NCBI GenBank assembly: GCA_902574345.1
Contig: CACGNF010000006.1
Coordinates: forward strand, 1 to 44,984
DNA from: an uncultured Pelagibacteraceae bacterium
GTDB lineage: Bacteria; Pseudomonadota; Alphaproteobacteria; Pelagibacterales; Pelagibacteraceae
Direction: 5' to 3'
Length of the DNA stretch: 44,984 nt
Shown: positions 1 through 10,281 of the stretch, one piece after another
How positions within the stretch are numbered: the stretch's first letter is position 1
Layout of the letters: the number at the start of each line of letters is the position of its first letter
Notes under the pieces: generated by a model
The model's database searches: none
What the model was told of the DNA's origin: nothing
The model's input: only the letters and a program-made list of their open reading frames with translations
Position numbers and translations under genes: made by a program

Positions 1-2
1 AG

Positions 3-1280
3 ATAAAGTCTCACCAGCTAATGTTAAGAGTTGGTATGATAAAACAATCTTCAGCAGGTATATATTCTTGGTTGCCTTTAGGTTTCAAAGTAATGAAAAA
101 AATTGAGAGAATCGTTAGAGAAGAGCAAAATAAAATTGGTGCACAAGAAATACTAATGCCCACAATTCAATCTAGCGAGATTTGGAAAGAGAGTGGGCGT
201 TATGAGGATTATGGCGAGGAAATGTTACGAATTAAGGATCGTCAAGATCGAGAAATGCTTTATGGACCAACAAATGAGGAATTAGTCACTGATATTTTTC
301 GATCTTCTCTAAAATCATATAAATCATTACCTCAACTTCTCTATCATATTCAATGGAAGTTTAGAGATGAAATTAGACCAAGATTTGGAATTATGCGATG
401 TCGGGAATTTTATATGAAGGACGCATACTCTTTTGACATTTCTGATGAAGACGCTTTATTTTCATATAATAAATTTTTCTTATCTTATTTAAAAACTTTT
501 AAAAGATTAGATCTTACAGCAATTCCGATGGCAGCTGACACAGGTCCGATCGGTGGAAATCTTTCTCATGAATTTATTATCCTAGCAGAAACTGGAGAGA
601 GTAAAATTTATGCAGATAAAAGAATATTTGACTTAAATTTTGAGGGAACAAAACTTGATTTTAAATCCCTAATTGAACTGAGAAATCAATATGAAAAATT
701 TTACTCAGTTACTGATGATAAATTTAAAGAGGATGAGTTTAATGAAAAAGTTTCAGAGAAAAATAGATTGAAAACAAAAGGTATAGAAGTTGGTCATATT
801 TTTTATTTTGGAGACAAATACTCTAAACCAATGGATGCAGCAGTTGATTTACCTGGAGGTAAAAAAGACTATGTAAAAATGGGATCTTACGGAATAGGGG
901 TTTCAAGGTTAGTTGGTGCAATTATTGAGGCAAAATATGATGAAAAAAATGAAATCATGAAATGGCCAATTTCTGTTGCACCATATGATATTGCAATAAT
1001 TCCTATGATTAATAAAAATGATACATCTGCACTTGATAAAGCAAACAAAATCAGTTTTGAATTAAATCAAAATAATATCGATACGATTATTGATGATACT
1101 GATGAGAATTTATCCTCAAAAATAAAAAAAATGAATTTGATTGGTGCTCCTTATCAAATAATTATTGGAAAACAAACCGAAGGTGATTTATTTGAATTCA
1201 AAGAAATAAATAATGAAACTCAAAAAATTAATTTAAAAGAAATTATTAAGATTATAAATAAACAAAAAGCTCACAATTGA
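3..1280 (+). CDS. proS: Prolyl-tRNA synthetase (5' partial; frame is open to the window edge)
   Basis: In-frame upstream residues IKSHQL precede MLRVGMIKQSSAGIYSWLPLGFKVMKKIE; class II aaRS motifs (GPTNEE, FRDEIRPRFGIMRCREFYMKDAYSF). Short form with no large editing insertion, as in alphaproteobacteria. Confidence 0.95.
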   Translation: MKSHQLMLRVGMIKQSSAGIYSWLPLGFKVMKKIERIVREEQNKIGAQEILMPTIQSSEIWKESGRYEDYGEEMLRIKDRQDREMLYGPTNEELVTDIFRSSLKSYKSLPQLLYHIQWKFRDEIRPRFGIMRCREFYMKDAYSFDISDEDALFSYNKFFLSYLKTFKRLDLTAIPMAADTGPIGGNLSHEFIILAETGESKIYADKRIFDLNFEGTKLDFKSLIELRNQYEKFYSVTDDKFKEDEFNEKVSEKNRLKTKGIEVGHIFYFGDKYSKPMDAAVDLPGGKKDYVKMGSYGIGVSRLVGAIIEAKYDEKNEIMKWPISVAPYDIAIIPMINKNDTSALDKANKISFELNQNNIDTIIDDTDENLSSKIKKMNLIGAPYQIIIGKQTEGDLFEFKEINNETQKINLKEIIKIINKQKAHN

Positions 1281-2509
1281 TTTCAACTCTAGAAAAAGAA
1301 ATTACATTTAGATTTTTAAAAGCAAGAAAAAAAGACGGCTTTTTAAATGTTATATCTATTTTTTCATTTATTGGAATAAGCTTAGGGGTTGCAGTCTTAA
1401 TTATTGTGATGTCGGTAATGAATGGATTTAGATCCGAATTAATAAATAAGATAGTTGGTTTTAATGCCCATATAACTGTTGATACTTATGAAAATCAAAT
1501 TCAAATTGATAAAGTAAAGAATACTAATCTTAATCTTATCGTGAGTGAAATGATATTAAGTAACTCAGGAGAAGCAATAATAATTAAAAAAGACACTTCT
1601 AAAGGTATTGTTTTGAGAGGTTATTCAAGAAAAGATTTTCCTAAACTAAAGATAATTAAAGATAAAACATTTATAGGGAATAAAAGTAATTTAACAGGTA
1701 ACTATATTTCTTTAGGAAAAGAGTTAAGTTTCACATTGAATCTTAAGGTCGGTGATGATGTATCAATAATGTCATCATCAGGTGTAGACACAATAATTGG
1801 TAGTATCCCAAAGAAAAAAACCTTTACTATTGTTTCATTGTTTGAAAGTGGCTTAGCAGATTTCGATAATAATGTAGCATTTATTAATATTGATACTCTT
1901 GATGAATTTATGAATCTCTCAAAAAATGATAGAAAATTAGAAGTTTATTTGAAAGATCCTCAAAATATTGAAAATCAAAAAGAGATCGTTCAAAAAATAT
2001 TTCCTAATGATTTTGTATATAGTTGGGCTGATACTAATAGCTCTTTATTCTCAGCATTAAAAGTAGAACGCAATGTGATGTTTATCATATTATCTCTTAT
2101 AATTATTGTTGCAGCTTTTAATATTATTTCAGGCTTGACGATATTGGTAAAAAATAAAACTAGAGATATTGCTATTTTAAAATCTATTGGTGTATTGAAT
2201 AAATCTATCATAAAGATATTTTTTTTAGTTGGGGTAATAATAGGTACATCTGCTACATTGTTTGGAATAATATTAGGGGTAACATTTTCAATGTATGTTG
2301 AAAATGTTAGAAAATTTCTAAGTGATGTTTTTAACATAAGTTTATTTCCTGAGGAAATATACTTTCTAAGCACAATGCCGTCTGAAATAAACCCATCTTC
2401 AATTTTTATTATTTCATTGTGTTCAATTTTTATAACTATAATTGTATCCATATTTCCAGCTATGAGAGCTGCCAAACTAGATCCAATAAAAGCATTAAAA
2501 TATGAGTAA
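1277..2509 (+). CDS. lolC: Lipoprotein-releasing ABC transporter permease LolC/E
   Basis: FtsX-type permease with N-terminal TM, periplasmic domain and C-terminal TMs; adjacent to lolD; TTG start overlapping the proS stop (TTGA). Confidence 0.9.
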   Translation: MISTLEKEITFRFLKARKKDGFLNVISIFSFIGISLGVAVLIIVMSVMNGFRSELINKIVGFNAHITVDTYENQIQIDKVKNTNLNLIVSEMILSNSGEAIIIKKDTSKGIVLRGYSRKDFPKLKIIKDKTFIGNKSNLTGNYISLGKELSFTLNLKVGDDVSIMSSSGVDTIIGSIPKKKTFTIVSLFESGLADFDNNVAFINIDTLDEFMNLSKNDRKLEVYLKDPQNIENQKEIVQKIFPNDFVYSWADTNSSLFSALKVERNVMFIILSLIIIVAAFNIISGLTILVKNKTRDIAILKSIGVLNKSIIKIFFLVGVIIGTSATLFGIILGVTFSMYVENVRKFLSDVFNISLFPEEIYFLSTMPSEINPSSIFIISLCSIFITIIVSIFPAMRAAKLDPIKALKYE

Positions 2510-3179
2510 TTTAATTCAGTTATCAAACATTAATAAAACCTTTTTAAGTTTAAAAAAAATAAATGTTTTAAAAAAAATTTCATATAAATTTAAGTCTGGA
2601 AAGATTTATTCTTTAATGGGACCCTCAGGCTCAGGTAAATCAACTTTATTAAATTTATTATCCTTAATAGATCGACCTAGTTCAGGATCTATAATTATTG
2701 ATAATAAAAAGATCGATCCAAACAATTCTAAAAAAAATGATCTATTAAGAGCTAATAAAATCGGGATAATCTATCAACAAGATAATCTTCTGTCTGATTT
2801 CACAGCAATAGAAAACTTAACCCTAGCCAGTTTAGCAAGTGGTAAAGATAAAGAGTACGCTTCAAATATATCAAAAGTAATGCTCAAAAAAGTTGGCCTA
2901 GCAAAAAGATTAAATCACTACCCCTCACAATTATCTGGTGGTGAGAAACAAAGGGTATCTATTGCAAGAGCTTTGATAAACAATCCACAAATTATTCTTG
3001 CAGATGAGCCTACTGGAAGTTTAGATATTGAGACTGCAAAAGGAATTTTTAAGCTTTTAAAAAAACAGATAAAGCCCAATAGAATAATAATATTTGCAAC
3101 TCATAATAGATTTTTTGCCAATAAGTCAGATTGCTTGTTGGAAATAGTTAATGGTAATATAAAAACCATTAATGGCTGA
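2502..3179 (+). CDS. lolD: Lipoprotein-releasing ABC transporter ATPase LolD
   Basis: Walker [10 protein letters not shown], signature LSGGEKQR, Walker B IILADEPTGSLD; overlaps the lolC end by 8 nt. Confidence 0.93.
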   Translation: MSNLIQLSNINKTFLSLKKINVLKKISYKFKSGKIYSLMGPSGSGKSTLLNLLSLIDRPSSGSIIIDNKKIDPNNSKKNDLLRANKIGIIYQQDNLLSDFTAIENLTLASLASGKDKEYASNISKVMLKKVGLAKRLNHYPSQLSGGEKQRVSIARALINNPQIILADEPTGSLDIETAKGIFKLLKKQIKPNRIIIFATHNRFFANKSDCLLEIVNGNIKTING

Positions 3180-6100
3180 GTCTCAAATTCAAAACTTTAA
3201 TCATCTTAAAATACACTCTCAATTTTCAATCTGTGAAGGAGCAATTAAAATTGATGACTTAAAAGAAATATCTAAAGAAAAGAAAATTAAATCTCTAGCT
3301 TTATGTGATACATCGAATTTATGTGGTGCCCTAGAATTTGCAGAAAAGATATCTAAAGTTGGAACTCAACCAATTATTGGTACTCAGATAAATTTTAAAT
3401 TAGATGAAACTATTGGTTTATTACCATTATTCGCATTGAATGAGATTGGATATAAAAGAATTATTGAATTATCTTCATTATCATATCTTAATAATGATGG
3501 AACCTCCGATCCACATTTAAATTTTCAAGAATTGTTAGAGAATAATGAGGGAGTTGCTATTTTATCAGGAACAATAAATGGGTTAGTTGGTCAATTATTC
3601 AATAAAGGAAAATTTTCAGAAATTGAAAAATTATACTCTAAACTCAAACAAAAATATGGTGATAAATTTTATATAGAAATTCAACGTCATGGAGATCAAA
3701 ATGAGATTTCATTTGAAAAGTTTAATCTATCGCGGTCTTTAAATTTAAAAATACCAATAATAGCCACTAATGAAGTTTTTTACTCAGTTAAAGACATGTA
3801 TGAGGCTCATGATGCATTGATTTGTATTAAAAACAAAACTTACGTAAATGAGAAAAATAGGATTAAATACTCAAATCAGCACTATTTAAAAGATAATTCT
3901 GAGATGTCAGAATTATTTTCTGATTTACCTGAAGCGTTAGAAAATAATTATAATTTTCCTTATCGTTGTAATTTTCGACCACATTTTTCGAAACCCATAT
4001 TACCAGATATTAGTTCAGATAAAGGTGGAAATGCAGACGAGATATTAAAAAAAAATTCTTTAGATGGATTAAAAGAAAAATTCAAAAATATTTTTAATAT
4101 TAAGGATGAAGATCTTTCAAAAAATGAAAAATTTTTACTTTACAAAGATAGATTAGATCATGAACTAGATATCATTGTTCAAATGAAATACTCTAGCTAT
4201 TTCCTAATTGTTTCTGATTATATTATATGGGCAAAAAAAAATGATATCCCAGTTGGGCCTGGAAGAGGATCCGGTGCGGGTTCTTTAGTAGCATGGTGTC
4301 TTTTAATTACAGATGTTGATCCAATAAAATTTAATCTTATTTTTGAGAGATTTCTAAATCCTGATCGTATTTCAATGCCAGACTTTGACATTGATTTTTG
4401 CGAGGAAAAAAGAGACCAAGTTTTTGAATATTTAACTGAAAAGTATAAGGATAGCGTTGCTCATATAATTACTTTTGGAAAATTGAAGGCTAGAATGGTA
4501 ATTAGAGATGTTGGAAGAGTCCTGGGGTTATCATATGGTTTTGTTGACAGTATATCTAAAATGATACCTTTTGATCCTTCAAGACCTCAAAATTTAACAG
4601 AATGTATTGCTGGAGAGCCAAGACTTCAAAAAATAATTAAAGATGATCCAAGAGTAAAAAAACTTACAGAACTTTCTTTAAAACTGGAAGGATTGAACAG
4701 AAATGTTGCAACTCACGCAGCAGGGGTTGTAATAGCTGACAGAAAATTACAGGATGTTGTTCCTTTATATAAAGATACAACTGCTGATTTACTATTGCCT
4801 TCAACTCAATTTGATATGTATTCAGCTGAGGATGCTGGATTAATTAAATTCGATTTTTTAGGATTAAAAACATTAACAGTTATTAATAACACTCAAAACT
4901 TAATAAAAAAAAAAGAGAAAGATTTTAATATTGAGAATATTAATTATGAGGATAAGAAAGTTTTTGAAATGTTATCTTCAGGTAATACAGTTGGCCTATT
5001 TCAAATTGAAAGTTCCGGAATGAGAGAAGCGTTAACTCATATGAAGCCTAATCATATTGAAGACATAATTGCATTAGTTGCTTTGTATAGACCAGGTCCT
5101 ATGAGCAATATCCCAACTTATAATGATTGTAAGCATGGTAAACAAGAACCAGATTATTTACACCCTTTATTAGAAGATATTTTAAAACCAACCTATGGTG
5201 TAATTATATATCAAGAGCAAGTAATGCAAATTGCACAAAAATTATCAGGTTTTACTGCTGGTCAGGCAGATATTTTAAGAAGAGCGATGGGAAAGAAAAA
5301 AAGATCTGAGTTGGAAAAACAAAAACAAAATTTTATTGCTGGTGCTGTTAAAAATGGAATTAGCAAAGAGGTGGCAGCTGGGATTTTTTTAAAAATAGAG
5401 CCCTTTGCAGAATATGGTTTCAATAAAAGTCACGCTGCTGCGTATGCAATTATATCTTATCAAACAGCATATTTGAAAACTTATTATCCAAGTGAATTTA
5501 TTGCAGCCTCAATGACTATGGATATATCTAATCAAAATAAACTGAGTGAATTTTATGAAGAGCTTAAAAGATTGAATATTGAAATTGTTAGACCAGATAT
5601 AAACCAATGTTTCGCAGATTTTAGAACTGAAAATGGCAAATTTTATTATGCTTTAGGTGGTATTAAAGCAGTGGGGTATGATGCTGTTTCTAATATTGTT
5701 CAAGAAAGAATAAAAAAAGGACCATTTAAATCAATTAAAGATTTTTTAAATCGTGTAAATCCAAAAGATATAAACAAATTACAACTAGAAGGGCTTGTTA
5801 AAGCAGGAGCTTTTGATAATTTAAATATTAATCGACAATCTTTATTTAATTCTATTCCTAATTTTATTACAAAATCAAAAAGTATTTTTGAAAATAAATC
5901 TGCTAATCAAATAGATTTATTTGGTGAAAATGCCAATGAAGAAGATGAGATAACTACTAATATTGATGACTGGAAGTTTGAGGAAAGATTATCTAAAGAG
6001 TTTGAAGCAGTAGGTTTTTTTATTTCAGATCATCCATTAAGTCAGTTTAAAGATATATTTGAAGATTATAATATTTATGATTATCAAAAATTTAATAACC

Positions 6101-6588
6101 AAGACGATCTAAAAGAATCAAATATAGCTGCAACATTACTAAAAATACAAGAGAGAAAAACTGCAAAAGGCAACCCCTATGCAGTTTTAAAGCTTACTGA
6201 TTTATCGAGCGTTTTTGAGTTGTTTATTTTTTCAGACACTTTGGAATTAAATCGAGCAATTTTAAAAGAGGGTAATTCATTTATTTTGACTTTATTTAAA
6301 TCCTCATCAGACTCAGAAAATAGATTTAAAAGATTAAATGTTCAAAAAATTGTATCTTTAAAGGATTTATTAAACAGACCAATTCAAGAAGTAACATTTA
6401 ATTTAAAATCCACAAAAGAACTGGATGAAATATCAAGATATTTGCCTCAACACGGAAACACATTGATAAAGATTAATATTAGTGACAATAAAAATGATTT
6501 AAAGTTTCACTTAAAAAACAAGAGAAATATTGACAGAAAAACAATAAATATTTTAAGAAATAAGGAAATTTCATCAATAATTGGATAA
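3172..6588 (+). CDS. dnaE: DNA polymerase III alpha subunit
   Basis: PHP domain N-terminus, VGPGRGSGAGSLVAWCL, PDFDIDFCEEKRD, ALYRPGPM, GVIIYQEQVMQIA; 1138 aa. Confidence 0.97.
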   Translation: MAESQIQNFNHLKIHSQFSICEGAIKIDDLKEISKEKKIKSLALCDTSNLCGALEFAEKISKVGTQPIIGTQINFKLDETIGLLPLFALNEIGYKRIIELSSLSYLNNDGTSDPHLNFQELLENNEGVAILSGTINGLVGQLFNKGKFSEIEKLYSKLKQKYGDKFYIEIQRHGDQNEISFEKFNLSRSLNLKIPIIATNEVFYSVKDMYEAHDALICIKNKTYVNEKNRIKYSNQHYLKDNSEMSELFSDLPEALENNYNFPYRCNFRPHFSKPILPDISSDKGGNADEILKKNSLDGLKEKFKNIFNIKDEDLSKNEKFLLYKDRLDHELDIIVQMKYSSYFLIVSDYIIWAKKNDIPVGPGRGSGAGSLVAWCLLITDVDPIKFNLIFERFLNPDRISMPDFDIDFCEEKRDQVFEYLTEKYKDSVAHIITFGKLKARMVIRDVGRVLGLSYGFVDSISKMIPFDPSRPQNLTECIAGEPRLQKIIKDDPRVKKLTELSLKLEGLNRNVATHAAGVVIADRKLQDVVPLYKDTTADLLLPSTQFDMYSAEDAGLIKFDFLGLKTLTVINNTQNLIKKKEKDFNIENINYEDKKVFEMLSSGNTVGLFQIESSGMREALTHMKPNHIEDIIALVALYRPGPMSNIPTYNDCKHGKQEPDYLHPLLEDILKPTYGVIIYQEQVMQIAQKLSGFTAGQADILRRAMGKKKRSELEKQKQNFIAGAVKNGISKEVAAGIFLKIEPFAEYGFNKSHAAAYAIISYQTAYLKTYYPSEFIAASMTMDISNQNKLSEFYEELKRLNIEIVRPDINQCFADFRTENGKFYYALGGIKAVGYDAVSNIVQERIKKGPFKSIKDFLNRVNPKDINKLQLEGLVKAGAFDNLNINRQSLFNSIPNFITKSKSIFENKSANQIDLFGENANEEDEITTNIDDWKFEERLSKEFEAVGFFISDHPLSQFKDIFEDYNIYDYQKFNNQDDLKESNIAATLLKIQERKTAKGNPYAVLKLTDLSSVFELFIFSDTLELNRAILKEGNSFILTLFKSSSDSENRFKRLNVQKIVSLKDLLNRPIQEVTFNLKSTKELDEISRYLPQHGNTLIKINISDNKNDLKFHLKNKRNIDRKTINILRNKEISSIIG

Positions 6589-6595
6589 TTAAGAC

Positions 6596-6624
6596 TTGTC
6601 TAATTCAAAAATTCTTTGTAAATA
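6596..6624 (+). promoter_or_regulatory. Possible rpsB promoter (TTGTCT-N17-TAAATA)
   Basis: -35-like TTGTCT at 6596-6601 and -10-like TAAATA at 6619-6624; would put the start just upstream of the leader structure. Weak consensus in an AT-rich background. Confidence 0.3.
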
Positions 6625-6644
6625 ATCTCCAATTTTAAATTAAA

Positions 6645-6719
6645 ACGCACACAGTTTATTGGTTTTAAACCTCCGGTCCTTAATTGGAAATAACTGTGGT
6701 GGCTTAACCGGGAAAAAAT
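6645..6719 (+). promoter_or_regulatory. Candidate structured 5' leader of rpsB (ribosomal protein S2 mRNA)
   Basis: CACAGTT (6650-6656) pairs with AACTGTG (6692-6698); inner hairpin GGTT/AACC (6661-6664/6668-6671); loop CCGGT (6673-6677) complementary to ACCGG (6707-6711) next to the ribosome-binding region, i.e. pseudoknot-compatible. Unusually G/C-rich for an IGR here. Confidence 0.6.
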
Positions 6720-7535
6720 ATGAAGATACCAAACGTTACTATTCAAGAACTATTAGAAGCAGGAGTTCATCTTGGTCACAAGACTTTAAGATGGAATCCT
6801 AAAATGAAGAAATATATATTTGGAAAAAGAGATAGTATTCACATTATCGACCTTACCCAAACTTTAGAATTAACTAAAATTGCTTTAGAAAAAGTTTATG
6901 AGACAATTTCAAACAATGGAAAAATCTTGTTTGTATCAACTAAAAAACAAGCTTCCGAAGCAATCGCAGAGGTAGCGAAAGAAACAGACCAATATTTCGT
7001 AAATTATAGATGGTTAGGTGGAATGCTCACAAATTGGGGCACCATTTCAAATTCAATTAAAAAATTGAAAAAATTAGAGACAGATTTAGTTGCTGAGAAT
7101 AGAGGATTTACAAAAAAAGAGCTTTTAAAAATGAGTGTAAAAAAAGATAAATTACAAAGATCGCTCGGGGGAATAGCTGAAATGAAAAAAATTCCTGATT
7201 TAGTATTTATTATTGATACAAATTACGAGTCACTTGCAATTCAAGAGTCAGTAAAATTAGGAATTCCAATTATTGCAATATTAGATAGCAACTCAAATCC
7301 TGATGGAATTGATTTTCCAATACCTGGCAATGATGATGCTCGAAGATCAATAGATCTTTATTGTAATCTTATTAAAGAAACAATAGTAGCTGCTAAAAAA
7401 GCTGCACCAGTTATTGAAACAAAGAAAGATACTGAAAAAAAAGAAAAAGTTGATAAATCTAAAACTATTGCAGAAACAGACCGAGAAAAACTGGAAAAAA
7501 GATTCTCTAAAAAAAAGCCAGAAAAATTAAATTAA
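6720..7535 (+). CDS. rpsB: 30S ribosomal protein S2
   Basis: [38 protein letters not shown]; Lys-rich C-terminal tail. Confidence 0.97.
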   Translation: MKIPNVTIQELLEAGVHLGHKTLRWNPKMKKYIFGKRDSIHIIDLTQTLELTKIALEKVYETISNNGKILFVSTKKQASEAIAEVAKETDQYFVNYRWLGGMLTNWGTISNSIKKLKKLETDLVAENRGFTKKELLKMSVKKDKLQRSLGGIAEMKKIPDLVFIIDTNYESLAIQESVKLGIPIIAILDSNSNPDGIDFPIPGNDDARRSIDLYCNLIKETIVAAKKAAPVIETKKDTEKKEKVDKSKTIAETDREKLEKRFSKKKPEKLN

Positions 7536-8387
7536 ATGAGTGATATAGAAAAAGTAAAAAAACTTAGAGAGGCAACAGGTGCAGGATTTAAAGATTGCAA
7601 TTTAGCAATCAAAGAATCTGGAGGTGATTTAGATAAAGCTGTTGAAATTCTAAGAGTAAAAGGAATTTCAAAGGCTTCCAAAAAAATGTCAAGAGATGCA
7701 AAAGAGGGAGTTGTTGCGGTTAGTGGAGATCAAAATAAGACATCAATTATTGAAGTAAATTGCGAAACAGATTTTGTTGCTAAAAATGATGATTTTATAA
7801 ATTTTGTTAAAGAATTAAGTGAACTAAACAATCAAAATAACTCAGATGTTGAAAAATTAAAAAAATCTAAAATGAGAAATGATATTACTGTTGAGGAAAA
7901 TTTAGTTGCTTTAATTGCTAAGATCGGAGAAAAAATTACAATTGGCAAAACAAAAACAATTTCAAATTCTTCTTCAATAAATTATCAATATTTACATACT
8001 GTAGTGAAAGATAATTTAGCTAAATTAGCTGTGATTGTTTCATTAGAAACTAAAGATAATTCTGATACTGTAAAAACATTTGGTAAACAGTTATCAATGC
8101 ACATAGCAGCATCAAACCCTTTAGCTTTAGAGTCTAAATTAATTGATAAAGCCATCATAGAAAAAGAGCAGGAATTAGTAACTGAAGAACTTAAAAATTC
8201 AGGAAAACCTGAAGAGATTGCGAAAAAAATAAGTTTAGGTAAAATGAATAAATTTAAAGAGGAAAATGCTCTTTTATCCCAAGCTTGGGTTATGGAACCA
8301 AAAAAAAAAGTTCAAGATGTTTTAAAAGAACTTGCTATTAATGATTTAAAGATCAAGGAGTTTAGCAGAATTAAAATAGGGGAATAA
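7536..8387 (+). CDS. tsf: Elongation factor Ts
   Basis: [32 protein letters not shown]. Confidence 0.97.
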   Translation: MSDIEKVKKLREATGAGFKDCNLAIKESGGDLDKAVEILRVKGISKASKKMSRDAKEGVVAVSGDQNKTSIIEVNCETDFVAKNDDFINFVKELSELNNQNNSDVEKLKKSKMRNDITVEENLVALIAKIGEKITIGKTKTISNSSSINYQYLHTVVKDNLAKLAVIVSLETKDNSDTVKTFGKQLSMHIAASNPLALESKLIDKAIIEKEQELVTEELKNSGKPEEIAKKISLGKMNKFKEENALLSQAWVMEPKKKVQDVLKELAINDLKIKEFSRIKIGE

Positions 8388-8939
8388 ATGTTTGATGAAA
8401 AATCACATAGCCTCAAAATGGACAAATCTATAGAAGCATTTACTAAAGAATTATCCTCACTCAGAACCGGAAGAGCAAATGCTGCAATGTTAGATATTGT
8501 TAGAGTGGATGTTTATGGACAACAAATGCCAATTAATCAAATTGGCAGTATAACAACACCAGAACCGAGAATGATAAATGTTCAGGTTTGGGATCAGAAT
8601 AATGTTCCTTTAGTTGATGCAGCTATAAAAAAATCCGAATTAGGACTAAATCCACAAATTGATGGTCAATTAATTCGACTACCAGTGCCAGAACTTAATG
8701 AAGAGAGAAGAAATGAATTAAAAAAATTAATTAAATCTATGGGTGAAAAATGTAAAATTTCTATTCGAAATATCCGAAGAGATGCAAATGAGGAACTTAA
8801 AAAACTTTTAAAATCAAAAGAAATTGGTGAAGATGAAGAAAAATCTTTTGAAAAAAATGTTCAAAACATTACTGATAAGCACATTCAAATTGTTGATGAA
8901 AAAGTTTCTTTAAAAGAAAAAGAAATAATGACCATATGA
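8388..8939 (+). CDS. frr: Ribosome recycling factor
   Basis: ELSSLRTGRANAAMLD, RRNELKKLIKSMGEKCKISIRNIRRDANEELKKL. Confidence 0.97.
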   Translation: MFDEKSHSLKMDKSIEAFTKELSSLRTGRANAAMLDIVRVDVYGQQMPINQIGSITTPEPRMINVQVWDQNNVPLVDAAIKKSELGLNPQIDGQLIRLPVPELNEERRNELKKLIKSMGEKCKISIRNIRRDANEELKKLLKSKEIGEDEEKSFEKNVQNITDKHIQIVDEKVSLKEKEIMTI

Positions 8940-9610
8940 ACCCTTTAAATCATGTAGCCATTATCATGGATGGTAATGGAAGATGGGGTTTAAAATATAA
9001 AAATTCTAGAAACGTTGGACATAAAGAAGGTTTAAAAACAGTTGAAACTATAATTAAATCCACAATAAAAAATAAAATAAAGTTCCTAACATTATATGCT
9101 TTTTCAACTGAAAACTGGAAAAGACCAAAAAAAGAAATTAATTATCTTTTTAAATTATTAGAAAATTTCTTAACAAAGAAACTTGATGATATTCATAAGC
9201 AAAATATTAGAATCAAGATTTTAGGATATAAAAAATTTTCAAAAAAATTGAATTTTCTTCTTAACTTCGCAGAAAAAAAAACAATAAAAAATTCAAAATT
9301 ACAAATTAATTTGGCTTTAAATTATGGTTCGAAATCAGAGCTTATAAATGCTTTTAAAAAGGTTAAAAGAAATAAGATTAAAATTAACGAAAAAAACTTA
9401 GAAAAACATCTTCAAACTAAAAATATTCCAGATCCAGATATATTAATTAGAACTGGGAATACAAAAAGATTGAGCAATTTTCTTTTATGGCAACTGGCTT
9501 ATTCAGAAATTTTCTTTGAAAAAAAATTATGGCCAGCATTTACCGAAAAGGATTATACGAAAATCATTAATGAGTATAAAAATATCAAAAGAAATTTCGG
9601 GAAAATATGA
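8936..9610 (+). CDS. uppS: Isoprenyl (undecaprenyl) diphosphate synthase
   Basis: HVAIIMDGNGRWG, LTLYAFSTENWKRP, PDPDILIRTGNTKRLSNFLLWQLAYSE. Confidence 0.95.
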   Translation: MNPLNHVAIIMDGNGRWGLKYKNSRNVGHKEGLKTVETIIKSTIKNKIKFLTLYAFSTENWKRPKKEINYLFKLLENFLTKKLDDIHKQNIRIKILGYKKFSKKLNFLLNFAEKKTIKNSKLQINLALNYGSKSELINAFKKVKRNKIKINEKNLEKHLQTKNIPDPDILIRTGNTKRLSNFLLWQLAYSEIFFEKKLWPAFTEKDYTKIINEYKNIKRNFGKI

Positions 9611-10281
9611 TTAATAAGGAATTACAAAAAAGGATTTTGAGCTCAATAATTTTGTTACCAGTATCATTTTTTTTTATTATTCAGGGATCTTTTACTTTTA
9701 TATTTTTTTTGAGTTTAATTTTTTTGGCAACAAGTTTTGAATGGTTTAAAATGACAAAAAAAAATAATTTTATAAGAATTTTTGGATTGTTTTTCTTATT
9801 TTTTTCTTTTTTTTCAACAGTCTATTTAAGACAATATATAGGTTTAAATTTCTTCCTATTTTTAATTATAGTTTGTATATTTACTGATATTGGCGGTTAT
9901 ATCTTCGGAAAAACTTTTAAAGGTCCTAGGTTGACTAAAGTAAGTCCAAAAAAAACATATTCAGGAGTTATTGGAAGTTTTCTCATCTCATTATTATTCG
10001 GGTTAATTTACATAAAATATTTAGGGCAAAAAAGTAGAATTCTTTTAGAAACGGACTTTATATTTATAATTATGCTAATTTTATTTATTTCATTAGTGAG
10101 CCAAATAGGGGATCTAATTATTTCTTTTTTCAAAAGAAAAGCTAGATTAAAGGATACTGGGAAAATTTTACCAGGCCATGGAGGTTTTTTAGATAGGATT
10201 GATGGCATAATTTTCGTAATGCCAATAACTTATCTTTGTGTATTACCCATTTTAATTAACAGATTAGATCTAATTAAATAA
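9607..10281 (+). CDS. cdsA: Phosphatidate cytidylyltransferase
   Basis: Multi-TM protein with C-terminal signature KRKARLKDTGKILPGHGGFLDRIDGI. Confidence 0.93.
   Translation: MINKELQKRILSSIILLPVSFFFIIQGSFTFIFFLSLIFLATSFEWFKMTKKNNFIRIFGLFFLFFSFFSTVYLRQYIGLNFFLFLIIVCIFTDIGGYIFGKTFKGPRLTKVSPKKTYSGVIGSFLISLLFGLIYIKYLGQKSRILLETDFIFIIMLILFISLVSQIGDLIISFFKRKARLKDTGKILPGHGGFLDRIDGIIFVMPITYLCVLPILINRLDLIK

Noticed and set aside
3-1280. Short ProS lacking the editing insertion
   Set aside because: Standard for alphaproteobacterial-type ProS.
1990-2526. 178-aa minus-strand ORF opposite lolC
   Set aside because: Antisense to a well-conserved permease gene in AT-rich DNA; no recognisable domain, low-complexity composition.
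6589-6603. TTAAGACTTGTCTAA after dnaE as a terminator
   Set aside because: The loop would be only 2 nt and no T-run follows; not a plausible intrinsic terminator.
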